Positions 12,027 through 26,699 of a DNA stretch of 64,000 nt are shown here, piece by piece (the stretch's first letter is position 1; the number at the start of each line of letters is the position of its first letter). The notes beneath the pieces were generated by a model that was not told the DNA's origin, made no database searches, and was given only the letters and a program-made list of their open reading frames with translations. The DNA is taken from contig NC_132978.1 in NCBI RefSeq assembly GCF_047496725.1, positions 11,745,001-11,809,000 on the forward strand. The letters are read 5' to 3'. Origin of the DNA: Anoplolepis gracilipes (Eukaryota > Arthropoda > Insecta > Hymenoptera > Formicidae). Made by a program: the position numbers and the translations under genes.

Positions 12027-15000
12027 GTTTAGAAAACGAGTAAAATTAAAAAAAAAGAACATTTAGAAAATTAAAAAAGTAAATAAAAATGTAAATTTTT
12101 AGAAGGAGATATAAAAAATTCAAAGATTTTAAAAACCGTTGTATATATTACAAATTGTGGCTGCAATACTTGTCTGCAGAGTCATGGCATTTTATGCCCT
12201 AAATTTATTTTGCGAAAAACATCTTAATGATAACTTATATTATATTATAATTCAATTGTATAAATTGCATATGCAAAAATGTATGATACAATCTAGAACA
12301 CGAGGCTACACGAAACCTCGCGTCTTGCACAAGCAGATACCTAATGAGCTATTATGAGAGCACAGATATCACAATAGCGAAATCTCTGCGTAAATGCAGT
12401 GCATAAACCGTACGGGATCAACGGACCGACAAAGCCGCGAGATACTTGTGATGAAGAAAGCGAGTTCGTAACGCGGCAAAGTTGACTTTGCACAATACCA
12501 TTTCTTACATAGTGTATTCTTGTGAAGGGAAAACATAGATCATAGTCAGAAAGTATGTTAATACAATGTTATATAAAACGGATGCTTGATTTTTATACGA
12601 TTTACGACTATTGTGTCATCCGAGACGCTTGCAAGTTGCGAGAAACAATCAACAGAGAATATCATTGTCCGGTTGAACATAAGAGATGCATTGATTGTGC
12701 ATAGTACGTTGTATTTCTAGCACGCGTATGCATATTCAAAACAGATATACAGATCTAATAATTTGCATACTATGCCCGCATAGTATATATTGTGTCCGGT
12801 TATGCAGGAACAAAATTTTTCGTGAAAATTCGCGTGTGTAATTCTTACACACGTATCAAGGATAATGTACGATATACTATCGTATTAATAACGTTAATCA
12901 GAAGGCGACGTACACCTGGATATATTTATATATAAATCATTACACTGTAGATAAATTCTAACACGCGCTTATATTCTCGCTGTTGCTGTTTCTGTGGTTA
13001 TTGCTACCGGCTGCTTGGAGATATTACATGTACCATATTCTGTAAAATTAACATCCTATTTTTAGAATTTTGATATAAGTTTTGATAGTTCTAACTCTTC
13101 TTAAAAAAAATCTTTTTAAATTCCAAATATTTTTCAAAGTAATCTAAACATACAAAAAAGTGTATTAAAATATATATAGAAAATTGAGAATTTGTCAGAG
13201 GCATGCAATTATTTATATTTTAAAATATTTTCAAGCAAATTGTATTTTAAATATTTCTTAGCCGTAACTATGTAGATATATTTTCGCATTTTTGCAAAGA
13301 ACAGAAGACATAATTACGTGCACCAGTGCCGATAAGCTTGGTCAGCTTCTCTTCCGAGCTTTTTACACGCAAACCGAGAGAACAAACATTGTTGTAACGT
13401 GCACAGTCACTTGACGGAACAGATGGCGATCAGTCTTGTACGAACCGGTGGCGCGCGCCCCTTAAGGATATTCGTGTTCGAGACAATTAACACCCCGGGC
13501 GCACCATTTTTCAGAGCACCGTCCGTCGATTTGACACTTTTGACTTCGCCCGCAGTGTCGGAAACCCTAAAACCCGAATTAATTAAGCTAATGGTCAGGA
13601 CCGCCGAAAGAAGCCTCCTATAAATTGGCGAGAGAAGAAGAACGGTAGCCGGGAAAGAAACGCGAGCGACAGAGGAAAAGTGAAAATAAATGAACTCTCG
13701 TATAATAGCGATGTATAGGCGCATTAAAAATAATCATAGAACTTAAAGTCAAATTAGTAAATTAGTAACGGCAACGTGGCGTGATGCATTAATAGCAAAT
13801 TAAATGTAATTCAAGATTATGATCTTTCCTCTGATGCACAGCAATATCGAAAAATAATCTAGTTATTAATATTCTTTGCATATTAATAATTATCATCGCA
13901 CGTGAAATATTTTATTATCGTATAATTAATATTTGACCCTTCAAGAAGAGTAATCTATTAAGTAATAATAGATCATGTTGTAGATTTACCGTCTAACACG
14001 CGTTTGTCTCTCATGTTGAAATATTTATAAATTGTTAAAAATGCAAAAGTGTGTGTATTGTATTATTAATTTATAAGAATAGATATTTCGAACGAATTGT
14101 ATGTAAAGTTACTTAATTTTTTTAGTTAAATTTGCTGTCGGCAAGTTCATGGTCCAAATGGTAGCAAAGTTTTCTATCGTAGGTGACGAGTTCTTTCGAT
14201 CCGATCGAAGAGAAGGCTCGATTTCTTAAAATAAATATTTCGAAAAATCGGTCAATGACGAGCATCGACGTTCGACGTTACGCACGATGCACCGGGCAAT
14301 GACGAGCGACATTGTGATGCGTATCGGTATACGTGTGTGTACGTAAACACATTTACGCGCTCAGAAACGGAACGAAGTCAAGAGCGCTCGACGGAAACGG
14401 AAGTGCCTGTCATAGCTGGATACATAAACACGTTGCGCTATTATATATTCACGCAACGGGTGCCGCGAATAATCTCTTAGTCGCCTAGAATTTCCTACCG
14501 GAATGCCTGAACAAATACCGTCACTCGCTCGCTTGCGCGAAATGCGCATAACACGACTATGGCAAGCAGTGCATTGGAATGCAATCCAGATTCTCTCAGG
14601 ACGCCGGCTGGCAAATTGCTTTATCGCGATGCAATATGACGTTAAAAATATTTTACGCGTTTAGCGTCTCACGCATGTGTGACATACGTAATTAAATACA
14701 TTTTATATCGCTCATTTAAAGTTCATTATGGCTAATAACGATTCGATGATAAACAAAACTGTGCACTTTTATTTTGAAATATTATTTTAAAATCAAATAC
14801 AATTATATATATTGCAATTGACATTGCAACACTTGTTTATATATTTTTAATTTTGCCTCCTTAATTTTATTAATCAATAAAAGTAATATTAATTACAAAA
14901 ATGTCTAGTTTTGCGGAATAAGCACCTATAAATGTTAGACTTGACAAAGCAAGATCTACCTAGCGAGAAGGAAAGTTCGATTGCCATTTTGCCGACGACG

Positions 15001-16800
15001 AAGCTTTCCGGTACCCGCGGGCCACGTATACGAGAATGCATATTATTCAGGGCCGTATCTGTGCCATGTGGTCAGCAGGGCTCTCGGCAATATTTATGCC
15101 GTCGTAACTGTCCGCCTACCAGTAAAGGGGTCCCTAAACGCATCAATTTCACGCAGCGGCGCGAAAAGGGCGTGAATATTTGAAACGGATATCCATCTTC
15201 GGTTACTTTGTTATTTGGCCGGCGCGATCGCGTAAAGGACCCGTATTTCCCATCCTGTCATTCTTTTTTAGCTTCGCGCATCACCGCGAGCATACGTGCT
15301 ACTCACGTCGCAATTATTATTAAAGCTGCAAAAATGATCGAGAGTCTCTGGCAAACAACGTTCTAAAGTAATTTTAACAAAATGAGAATTCGCTAAAATA
15401 CAAAAAACGCAATCTCTGAAGATTTATAAGAGACGGAACGTGAGAAGATTGCAACATTCGCGATTTCCGTCGTGAGGCTTCTTTTTCAGTATAGCGGGTA
15501 ACATTTATTTTTATATATTAAAGATAGAAGCTCTCTCCGATATGAGCGGAAATTCGAGAACCTGGTTCTTCGCGCAGAAATGACCGAGACGAAATCAACT
15601 TGTATATAATCGATTCGCACATATGGTTCTAGCCGAATGCGCGGAATTTTGCCTCACGGACGATTTGTTTTCTATTCACGAGCGATTTGACGAGGAGGTC
15701 GCCGCTCGCGGCGGTTTTGTTCGCAATTCGGTATAATGTCGCATGTATTTGGATCACGTTCGACGATATGTCAATATAAAGGAGTTACTCGCGGGTCTCT
15801 GCATACCAATTCGGGGGCGGAGCAGCTTGTTATCCTAAATACACGAAATCCTTTGGAGACGCATGGTCCGCCTTTACCATTCTCCCTTCGCCTTGTCCTT
15901 CTCTCTTGTCCCCTCTGCTCCTGCCCCGATCGTTCCTCCTTTTCTGCCACCCTATCTCATCCCCGACGAGACCTGGATATAATGCTAGACAAATTGACGA
16001 TTCAATCGAATACCAAAGGATACACTACGTCGCTCGCTGCAACTGTTGGACGAAGGATCAATTTAAGCGTATTATGGAAATTGATCAAACGTCGTGAATT
16101 TCGTGCGAATCGGAAACGCTCACGATTAGAAGTTGCATGAAGGATAAAGCAGTAAACGCGCGCACGTATACAAAAGCGTAGTTGTAAATCTGTATAGTTT
16201 GTTTCTAAACAAAGATCAAATGTGAATAAAATATTGTGCGACGTGTAGATATATTATATTTATCATTAACGACTTAACTAAATTCGAAGACAAAGAAAGA
16301 GAGAAAAAGAGAAAAGAAAAAGGAAAGATGTGTGTAAATTATTACCAATATTAATTTTTATTTTAATAAATCTTTAAACACGATCTATTAAACAATAGTC
16401 TTTAAGCAGAATAAAATACCGATATTTAACTAATATCATTTTTCTAAATAATATATTAACTTTTCACATAATAATAATACAAAATATAAAACTGTAAGAT
16501 AAGATGGCAATTAAATTCTCAATCTCACAATATATCAAGCTTGCTTTATACAGATTTTTACAAGAGGAGAAAGAGAAATGAACACTCTCTACCTCTTTCT
16601 TTTCTCGACACGGATTCGCGAGTTGCGAAAGGGAAACGGAAGAAAGAAGAGAGAGGGGCTGCCGCGACCTATCTAATTTTTAACGCCGATCGTTTCACCT
16701 CGAAATATCGACGACGTCGCTGCGAAGAAGAACGTCGAACGCTGGATATAAAACAAGTTGAAAGATAAATCGCGGGAGTCGATGTGAAAAGGGGTTCCTT
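12027..16800. other. Non-coding desert, no gene seen (segment 4)
   Basis: No supported exon. AT-rich for the most part, with CpG-richer patches at about 13400-13680, 14160-14600, 15000-15270 and 15640-16140. The open frames in these patches lack recognisable domains, and several overlap in different frames, as expected where stop codons are rare. Confidence 0.5.
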
Positions 16801-16839
16801 TTATTTCCCTTAGCCGTGATCACCCCCGTGACGGTCGTC

Positions 16840-17032
16840 ACCATCGTCGTCGTCGTCGTCATCGGTCGGCAGTGCTCGAGACAAAGATTGAAAAGCAGGA
16901 AGAAGAAGGAGAGAAAAAGAGAGCTCTCGCACAGCTTTATTTGGCGCCCTTTTTTTTTCACATCTCGACTCTTATCCGACAGCATCTCGTCTTCGCTCCA
17001 GCTTCTTCCCCTCCTCATCGTCGTCGTCGTCG

Positions 17033-17080
<48 letters not shown>
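16840..17080. repeat. GTC/GAC triplet microsatellite region
   Basis: Short CGT/GTC runs at about 16840-16865 lead to a long, almost pure GTC array at about 17016-17080. It reads as poly-Val, poly-Arg or poly-Ser on the + strand and poly-Asp, poly-Thr or poly-Arg on the - strand. All the long open frames here come from this repeat and none has a recognisable non-repetitive domain. A related imperfect GTCGTCGTT array lies at about 18199-18241. Confidence 0.9.
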
Positions 17081-17082
<2 letters not shown>

Positions 17083-20000
17083 GGGAGCTCGACTATAAAA
17101 TATTTGCTTTGGTAATGAGGCCACGGTTGAGCAACGCCCGTGGGTGCACCCTGGGTGAAGGGTAGGATTCGAAGTGCAAATAGGAGAATAGGAGGGATTT
17201 GAATTATCGTGACACCTCTGCGCTCCGACTGCGCTACGCTCTTCCGTACTCTGGCACACGATCCAGCCGATAGCCTCTGCCAAGAGAGCTTGCGAGAGCA
17301 ATCGCTGTGAACCGAATGTATGCGAAACGAACTCGAGAGACGTGCACGTCGTTAGTAGGTTACTAAACATGCCAACGAAAGGGCGAAAGTGAGGCGAAAA
17401 ATTCGAGTTTAAAGAGAAAAAAGTACTACTTTATAGAGGTTCTTTATCAGAGATATTTGCAAAGAGTCTAATATAATATAAATTTTGACAGAATTAATAT
17501 CTATTTTTTAATAGTGTAAAAGAAAATATATAATAATCTATTTAATCAATTTGAAAGATAAAATAAATGGTTTTAATAACTCTCGTTATTTCTTAAAAGA
17601 AACATTTATATTAATTGCTCTACAAATTATTTCTCTCTATTTCTTTCTCAAGAATGTACAACAATTAGTCTTACAATATCATCACGATAATTTAATCGAG
17701 ATAAAAACGAACTCACGAATTATATATTAATTACAGCCACGTGTAAATAGTGCAACAATAGCTATATCTATTTACACACCAAGAATCAATCGCATTGGAT
17801 CTCCGAGACGAGAAGTCCGTATCGTAAACGTCGTTCGCTGTTCTGTCTCGAGAGAGAAAGAAGAGATCGAGCGGAATCGTTGCAGCGCGTTAACACACAA
17901 TGCCGTAACGAGCTAATCACGATATCAAATTCTTTGCCTGTCAGCGCGGCATTTTGATGCTAAGATATCCGGGCGTCGTGGCCGGTAGGGGGTCCGACCT
18001 GTAGAAAAACGCCGGATGACCGATTATGATGAAGCGATTCCTCGCGAGCGGGAGAGATAGAGGAGGGGAAGAGAGGGAGAAGGCCAGGACGAAGGCTGTC
18101 CCGATATATACCTCCGGACGTACCACCTCGAATAATTGAAACACGCAATCTTGTAGTTACGATAATGCATCTGCCCGCGCGCCGACGAGACAGCCCCGCT
18201 GTCGTCGTCGTTGTTGTCGTCGTCGTTGTTGTCGTCGTCGACGAAAACCCCAAGCTTATCTCGCTTCACCCGTGATTTTTCTCATTAATCCTGCATCATT
18301 CGCGTTGAGCTTGTTGAGTTTATTTTTTTTTTCCCTAACTATTCTATATTACTAATTGTAAGTACTGTTTTTATAGAAGAGATAATATAAAGAAATTTTA
18401 ATATTTATATATAAATTTATATAGAAATGTTTAGATGCGCTCTTTTTTTCTACGAGTAGACCAAGTACTCGGGAATTGTTAGATAAAGAATCAAATATGC
18501 AGATTATATCTTTCAGATAACAGGATCGGTATGCGAGAAACAATATACAATAAACGATAGACGATACATCGCGATCAGTATTTACAGTGCGATAAAATCC
18601 CGCAGTGGTATTGCTAGAATAGTGTGCGTGAATCATGTCGCTTCTGATCAGCTGAACCGCCCGTGATCTCCTCTCGATCGAATCTCCACAGCCTCGAGCA
18701 GTCGTCGAGATACACTTGGTTCTACAAATTACTCCAAAGCCATTCGTGTGGTATTTGTTTTCGCATACAATCCAGGACAACCGTGAACCGAAATCAATTG
18801 TAATCTCTGCGTGTAATTTCAATCAATCCCGATACGTGTCGAATCTTCAAACAAATTCCCGACGACGCTGCTCGCGGTGTTGTTCTGTTATGGGATTGTC
18901 GGTTCTCGATTGTACAAGACCGCGTACACGGGGATCATCACGGTTGCGTCCAAAGATGAAGAGTCCCAGGTACGTGCAACGAGGGATCCCGGTGCCCCGT
19001 GTCAGATCGATCATACATCGGCCACGTCGAAGCAAACCCCCGCTGGGAGCCGGGACCCGGGACAACTAGCACCGCAATCGGTTTCCCCCGCTTGAAGGAA
19101 CGCATTCGCGTCCCTCTCTCCGACCGCGTTTAGTTCCCCACACATACATACGTACGTGCACACGTAGCCGTTACCCCCATGCGCGCTCGATATGTTACAA
19201 TAAAAGTACTATCCTAGCGCCGACACGTGATGACTCCATCGGACGGAGAGCGGTCCATCGTCCTGGCTCCTTTCTGAGAATCACGCGTCTCTGCTTCGCG
19301 TCTCGAGCACGTTGCACCAGTCATCGTCGGAACGTCCTCGACATGTTATTCTCCTCTCCCCCTTGATACCTCCCCTCTCGTTCCATCACTCGACCGGCTA
19401 TTCGCGGCTGGCAAACTACGGTCGATCTCCCTCCTCGAGGAAGAGGGGAAAAGCGCCTACGCTCTACGGCACTGTTGCCTTCGAAAGAGATCGAACTGGC
19501 GCGAAATGGATCTGGCAGTTGGAGACGTAGAGCTTTAACGTTCGTTTTTTTTTTTTTTTTTTTTTTTTTCAACTTATTGATAGTATCGAAGACAATTCTC
19601 GCGCGCGTAGCGAATCCTTCGGTCGATATCTCGACGGCGTTGGACGATGGTAATTTGACGAAGATACGAGGCGTTCCGCAATTACCTTCCTTCGTTGGAG
19701 AAGAGAAAGATTGACACATTAATTACAAAAGATAATCAATATTACTGATGTTGGTATATCTTTAAAACCCGAGAGAATATTACGCGTGCATATACAATTA
19801 GAAAACTTGACTAAAAACTTTTTGTTATCTGTGAAATCGCAAATGTTGAGCTGAATATTTTATTTTTAGTATTACATATTTCTATGTGCGAAAAAAGTAT
19901 TGTATTAAATATTCGCAAATAATTATTAAATATTTATTTAATTTTTTCTCTTAAGTAAATAATGAGAATAAATGATAAACAATATATCATAATTTAATGA

Positions 20001-20594
20001 TAAAATACACACAATAATATTTTTTTTCCTTTTAAGTGTTTCAATAGAAAGTTTAAATATATCTCATTATTTTTAATAAAAATGCAGAATTAACATATAC
20101 GAGAGCTTCCTCTAACACGTTCTCCTTATAAATCATATCAATATATTGTCGATGAAACGAATAATTTGACGTAGCAATCGCGCACACGATCTAATGAGTA
20201 TGCAACGCGCTGGTCGAGTAAGCTTTTTTGCTAGCCAGCACTTTGATGTGCACGAACTCACGTTCTCGATCTCATGCAAATTAGATCCGATGCGAATCGC
20301 GTTTCTGGCCGAACATTGCTCGATCCCTGCCAACCGAGCAATTTCGTCGATCCAAGATCTGCGCTCGCGAATTTAGCCAACATTTTCACACCGCAATTGC
20401 CGTTGCTTTATCACGCGAGAAAGAAATATCTCTATCAAATATTTATTATCGCGTCGCGTATTCGGTGCCGGTATCGACTGCGATTCGTTCGTATTTCATC
20501 GACGCCTTCGACCCCGTATAGTTGCACGTGGCGGAGATTACAGGGTGCGCCACCCTTACGCAAGTCAACGAGTCTCTCTTCTGCTTCTCTTCCA

Positions 20595-20643
<49 letters not shown>

Positions 20644-20964
20644 TCTCTTTCTCTGTGAAAGATTATTTAAATTTGCCACGCGCAACCGAAGATTTTCGTC
20701 TTTTCCCTCGCGAAATTATCCTTCAGACGCCTGTGCTTTGTTTCGAAAATCGACGCGCTACGTGATTCTAATGTCTGATTAACAAAGAATATACATCTCT
20801 CAGTTATTGATTACTATTATAATTAGGCATAATTCTTAACTATAAATTAAAGAATAATAATCATTCAATCGTGCGAATTTGTGCAAAGATCGTATATTTC
20901 AATTAATACGTTATCTTTCTTTCTTCAATATTATAAATTGATTTTTTTTTCAATGTAAATTACG

Positions 20965-20999
<35 letters not shown>

Positions 21000-21202
21000 A
21001 TTTTTAATATAAATTAGTCGCAGAGACGGACTTTGTCGACTTTTTAAGCAACGACAAAGGATCGAATCTTACTAACGAGAGAAACAGTTTCTAAGTATCA
21101 ATTCGGCGAATTAAAAAGCAGAAGAAATGAATGAATCATTCTTTTCGCAACTCTCAATCAGAAGATATACGAATGCTGTCATTGTATTGTAATCATAATG
21201 TT

Positions 21203-21243
<41 letters not shown>

Positions 21244-24200
21244 GTCTCTCGTATAATAGTTATTAAATAACTCTAATTTAATATTTTCTTCGACTAGAAA
21301 ACATAAATTATATTTCTAATAATTCATTATACATACAAACATGTATGTAGCAATAAACATAGACGAGAGATTATGTTCCATTTGTGGTTCAGTCTTTTTT
21401 CGCTAGCTAGAGAATAACCACAAACTTCAAAAAAATCATTTCTAGTTTCATATTTTTCAATAACTTACTTAATATTTTTATAATAATTATTTTATAGTTT
21501 TTTAACTATTCCGAGATAATCCTTTAAAATATCGAAAAAATTATATTAAATTATCTTTATATTATAATATATTAGACGAAAATAAAATACACACTTATGC
21601 ATAAACGCATAAAGGAACGTGTATTTATTTATTAAATTATATATTAATTTAACACAACGTATCAATATACCGCGTAAAATGTCCATCTTAAAAATAAAAA
21701 TGACAAGCTAAAATTCTAATGAATCGCAAATAAGACATTATCATCATTTATACTCATTACTAAGAGGTAAATAATTTACATCTTTTAATCGAAGAAAATA
21801 TTAAACCTGAAGATTTATAGGAAAAAAAAATCACGTCTTTCCAAATCCTTTCCAGCATTCGCATCGAACGACGTTGAAACTCTCATCTTTCGCGCAAGCC
21901 GACGACGACGATGAGAACATCTTTAATTCCCGCTGGCCGGCGCCCATTTACTTTGCGGTCAGCACTTGCAATTGCAATGGGCCGCGCAAGTGAGTCCCTG
22001 ATGCGTCCTGCGGTTGGACGTCATCACCGTAGCTCACGCGCCCTGACGCAGGATGCACCTACCCTGTGGGACCTTCTAATATTCGAAATTGCTCGTCCTG
22101 GCATGTTTATTTGACGTCGGGGCTGCCGTAGAAAGTCGCCCGCCTCCCGATCCTCTCGCCCTCCCCCCCCCCCCAACCCTATCTTCCAATTTGCCGGCTG
22201 ACATTTCTCAACTCCTTCCGCCGCGCGTCCCGTCGCGGTGTTCCTTTTTTCTCTTCCTATGTATCCGTCCTATGGGCTCCCCTTTCTACCATCGTCGCGG
22301 CGACGACGGCTCTCGTCGTCGGCTGAAGTGCCAACTGAGAAAAACGCGATAACGCTCCTGAACGAACGAGGCTATATATCGAGGTTGGTGCATCCAGCAT
22401 CACACGGCCATTCTGGCTGCATCGCGATTACCTCGCGACACGTCTGATACACGTATAGCAGAAATAACTCATTCATCGTTTTTTTTTTTTTTTAGATAAA
22501 AATGCTTGATTTTAGAACGTCAACATTTCTACTTTAATATCATATAAGTAGAACAATATCGATGTGTTGTATGATTCTTCCAATCTTACTTTACATCGAT
22601 TATAACCGAAAAGTAAAATGTCCGAGACAAACATTACTGAGCAGAAAGTTTCTAAAAAAGTTATTGCTATATATAAATTATGAATGATTTTGTACGGAGT
22701 TGTACGGTTACTCGACTACATGATATAAAATAAATGCATTCTGTCTGCCTACTAATTACTTGATCGTCGCAAATGATTAGTTACAAAAAGGGATAATACA
22801 GTTCTAAGCAACACGTAGAAACGTTTCTCTATTCATTTTTTTTTTTTCTTTTTTTTTACAAAAAGCACAGACGTACGCTCGCCTTTTTCTTACATCGCGA
22901 AAACAACAATAAAAAAAGAAATAATTGCCTGACTCGATTCGCATCTTAAGCAGCGCTGACGGGGAGGCGTTTCTCCAAGTTTTACATTAAAATGTAGGAT
23001 ACACTTGAACGTATAGGACAATGCACTTACGTCGTGCGGAACGACAACCGCAAAGCGCTCGTAACGTGGCGCATCCTTGCATTATGCATCGCGCGAACAA
23101 GCGGTGCGCGGCGCATCAATCTAAGACACGTCCGCCGGCGATAAATCGGATGATATATACAAAGAGGTGCAATGTTACATCGTGATATCGTCCAACAGAT
23201 AATTACCAGAAATTGCGTTTTATAAAACCACTAGCGTCAGCTCGCTAATTATAGGTTCCTGCTTTTGTGCGCCGCCCGCTGTTCTCATGCAGATGAGGCT
23301 TCTAGGAATCGATGTTGAAAGCGAACCTTGTATACGATCCTAGAGATCGTTCAGTGTAAAAATATATTGCTATAAATAGCAGTAATTTTTTACGCTAGAC
23401 TGTAATGCATTAGGCGCGAATAAATTCTCAGTCGGTCTTTTTAAGACGATTGAAGAATTGTGTACAATCATTATTGTTGATAATAACTATTCAATCTTCC
23501 TCCCTCTCTCTCTCTCTCTCTCTCTCTCAATATTCTTTTAAAAATCCTAATTGTAATAACACCTTCTTGTAAAAATGTATAGAAGAATATCAATCGAATG
23601 TGAAAAAATTTCAAATCTCGAGAAGATAATTTTTCAAATTTTATTTTATGAGAAACGTTGTCGAAGGAATATTTATAGTTTAAAAAAATAGAATAGAAAA
23701 AGAAAAGGAAGCATATAAGATATATGTATAAAAATATACAAATATTTATTACAATATTTGCCATTTTAATTTAAATCGAAGCGACGCTCGTTTCCGTGAC
23801 GCAAACAGTCGTCGATCAAACGGACCGTGGGCGAACGACACCTTGCGTAATACATTTTTAATTCCGGTAGATGCATCGAGCCACGCTCGATATCACTGAC
23901 GGATCTGTAACCGGATATCGCATAGGCACATCTCGGTCGTTAAGCCCCGCGCTTTTTGCGAGATGCCGTGCGATCCCTATCACTACAAATGAGCGCCATT
24001 TGCTCGCGCCCCGACGGTATAGAGATACGAATATACATTGGAATCAACAGTGCGAGCGAGACTCCTGGCCACGCGGCTTATATTCTCTGTAGCCTGTAGC
24101 GCTCGTGCATCGACAACGGGATCCTCGTAATTTACGATAGTGCACGAGCTGCGTAAAGTTCCCCATAAAGTTGGCGAGAGATTTGACTTCGCGTTTGTAT

Positions 24201-26690
24201 ATAATTCGATCGACTACATTAATTACATAACAATGTTCCTCGTGACAATATCAGGTTGCTCAGAAATAATACATTTGCTTGAGTGTGTGTAAAAAATTTT
24301 TTAACAAATTCATCAAATTGTTTCTTTTAGCAAGAATATTTTTTTAATGTTTATATTATGTTGATAATTGATTTTTTAAATAAATTTATTTAACTTGTAA
24401 TAAGACTTATATTTGCTGAAAATGTCTATTTTTTCGATTTACAAAAGTGCAGAATTTATGCATTTTCCAAATACTTTATTTAAATGTATGTAGCACAATT
24501 TTTGTGCACGTATATAATTGTGGCAATTTTATATTATAGTAAAATATATTAATAATAATGTCACGTCTATATTGCGTTAACATAAGTTTCTATGCGAGAC
24601 AACCATTGATATATTTCAATGATAAAATTTGTAAAATATTAGCCGATCAATTATTCTCTATTTCTATTTTCGATTGCTTAAAATTAATTTCAAAAAGGCT
24701 ATAATTACCGGTTATCGATGCTCGACATCGGATATTCGTATTGCATTGGCAAACGACAAGGGTTCGTCCACACACACAATTTGCGCTTATTAATTCAAAT
24801 TATCGCTGCCAAGTGGGTGTCCAACAGAGGATATTAAAACCTTTAACCTTTAGCAGGATGAATTATATCGAAGTTTGTCAGCTGACTTTCTCATAATTTT
24901 ACGCTTTGTAAAAATACCCACTGAACAGCCTAATATTCAATCCGTATAAAATCGATCCGAGAGATTAATGATTAATGTATGCTTGAAAAATATATGTATA
25001 TGACTTAACTTTTATCAGATTTTACTGAAAAATAGTAAATAAAATTTTAAACATACGAGACAATTTTGAATAATATTTACAAAATTTGAAAAATATATTT
25101 AATAATAATTTATATATTTAATCTGTTTTTAATAATAATTTATATATACTATGTTAATTTATTTTTTTATATATAACAAATATATTTAGATAAATATTTT
25201 TAAAAGACAAGAATCCTCCTTAAATTATTTTAAAATAAGAAAAAAATTATATATTTTTGAACAAAATTTATAAGCGTAAAAAATATAGATATTTCGCAAT
25301 CCAATACTGTTTTACGATAAATTTTCCATCTGTAATTGACTCGAAAGGAATCGCTAGGTTATATCTTCTAAATTGTCCCGAGAACCCTTCTCGCTTGTCG
25401 TTAACAAGACATTACTTTTTCGAGGAATAGCATAGTCATAGTCGGAAAGCCAAAGCAGACTCACCAAACAATCGACCGCAATTGTCGTCGGAGCTTCCAT
25501 CAGTCGAACTCCACCGATGAATGATGTATTCGTCCACGTTCACCGATCGTTGCAGGATCATATGGGTTGCAAGAGAAAACAGGCACTTAATCGATATATC
25601 ACTAATATGGACGGAGGCACAGTTGCATCTCACACGCGTGACGTCTCAGCTGGCCAAAATCGCGCGATCCGTGATTCATCGCGACGCACACTCCATCTTC
25701 GCGAAATCCGTTCGACGATTATTTCCGGACGTTACCCCCGGCGGACGGGCCGCGATTTTCGACGGATTTTTCACGAGCGAAACGACTCCGACTGTTACGC
25801 GATTTTGTCACTAGGTCAGGTTACGCGGATTCGCGGCCACATTCCGATTTTTGGCTTGAAGTTCACTGCACTTTCACGTAATGCAGGCGATTATGGCGCA
25901 CTCACACTGATGCAATACGCAATTTTTTTCTTTCATATCCATCATAATTTTATGAAATATAAATGAAGATAGACTGTAGCAAAATAAGGCAATTACGTAC
26001 GTACTAATAGACTGAGGCACACGTTTTTTACTGTCTGGAGTAAATTGAAGTAATACAAGATATGATTCGTTTATGGGTGATAGACATTGTCCGATCGGTG
26101 ATCGATCGCGAAGAACAAATTAGTCACATTAGCAAAATGAGCTCGATACTGTTCAATCCACGCGAGGTTTCAATACACTCGGCAAACACTTCCGCGCGAG
26201 CACTTTCGGCGAAATTCAATGAAATTTTTACGCGCGAGGCGGCGACTCGACTCGCGCCGATCGTATGACTTCGTCACGAAACACGTAATTGATGTACGGC
26301 GACTCGTTGTACTTTTTAGCTCGATTCCAGTGTAAACTAAATCCTGTATCAGATTATGTATTGATTAATAAGATTGAAATTGGATCGATCAGAACAAAGA
26401 AATTTTAGCTCCTTTTGTTCTGATTAATCAAATTTCGATCTTTACTCTTCAATTTTCAATGCATAGTCTAATATGGGTTTACAATTAATTACGTTAATCT
26501 CGACGTTTTTCATTGGACGTAACATAGATTAAAGTACGATATACATAGGTAAATTATACACTTATTTTTAATGCCAAATAATATTTATCGCGTAAGAATA
26601 ATAATAATATCTATAATGCATATGTATAAATAAATAGAAATTATAGTATTTATTTATATATTTATTTATTGTTCATGAATTTATTTTTCT
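17081..26690. other. Non-coding desert, no gene seen (segment 5)
   Basis: Nearly 10 kb with no supported exon. It holds CT arrays at about 20600-20636, 21205-21237 and 23505-23527, a T run at about 19542-19569, a C run near 22167-22176 and TA arrays near 20975-21000. CpG-richer blocks lie at about 17780-18250, 18600-19720, 21850-22440, 22930-23330, 23770-24180 and 25440-25900. A possible degenerate mariner-type remnant lies at about 24252-24607. Function cannot be read from sequence alone. Confidence 0.5.
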
Positions 26691-26699
26691 ATACATATA

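Noticed and set aside
16695..17370. Frames with poly-Thr, poly-Asp or poly-Val tracts
   Set aside because: Products of the GTC triplet array; the non-repeat parts match nothing known to me.
18352..18822. 156-codon frame on the - strand
   Set aside because: Starts at a non-ATG codon, ends in AT-rich sequence and has no recognisable domain or splice context; likely chance.
25517..25966. 149-codon frame on the + strand
   Set aside because: CpG-rich sequence that is open in more than one frame; no protein family resemblance.
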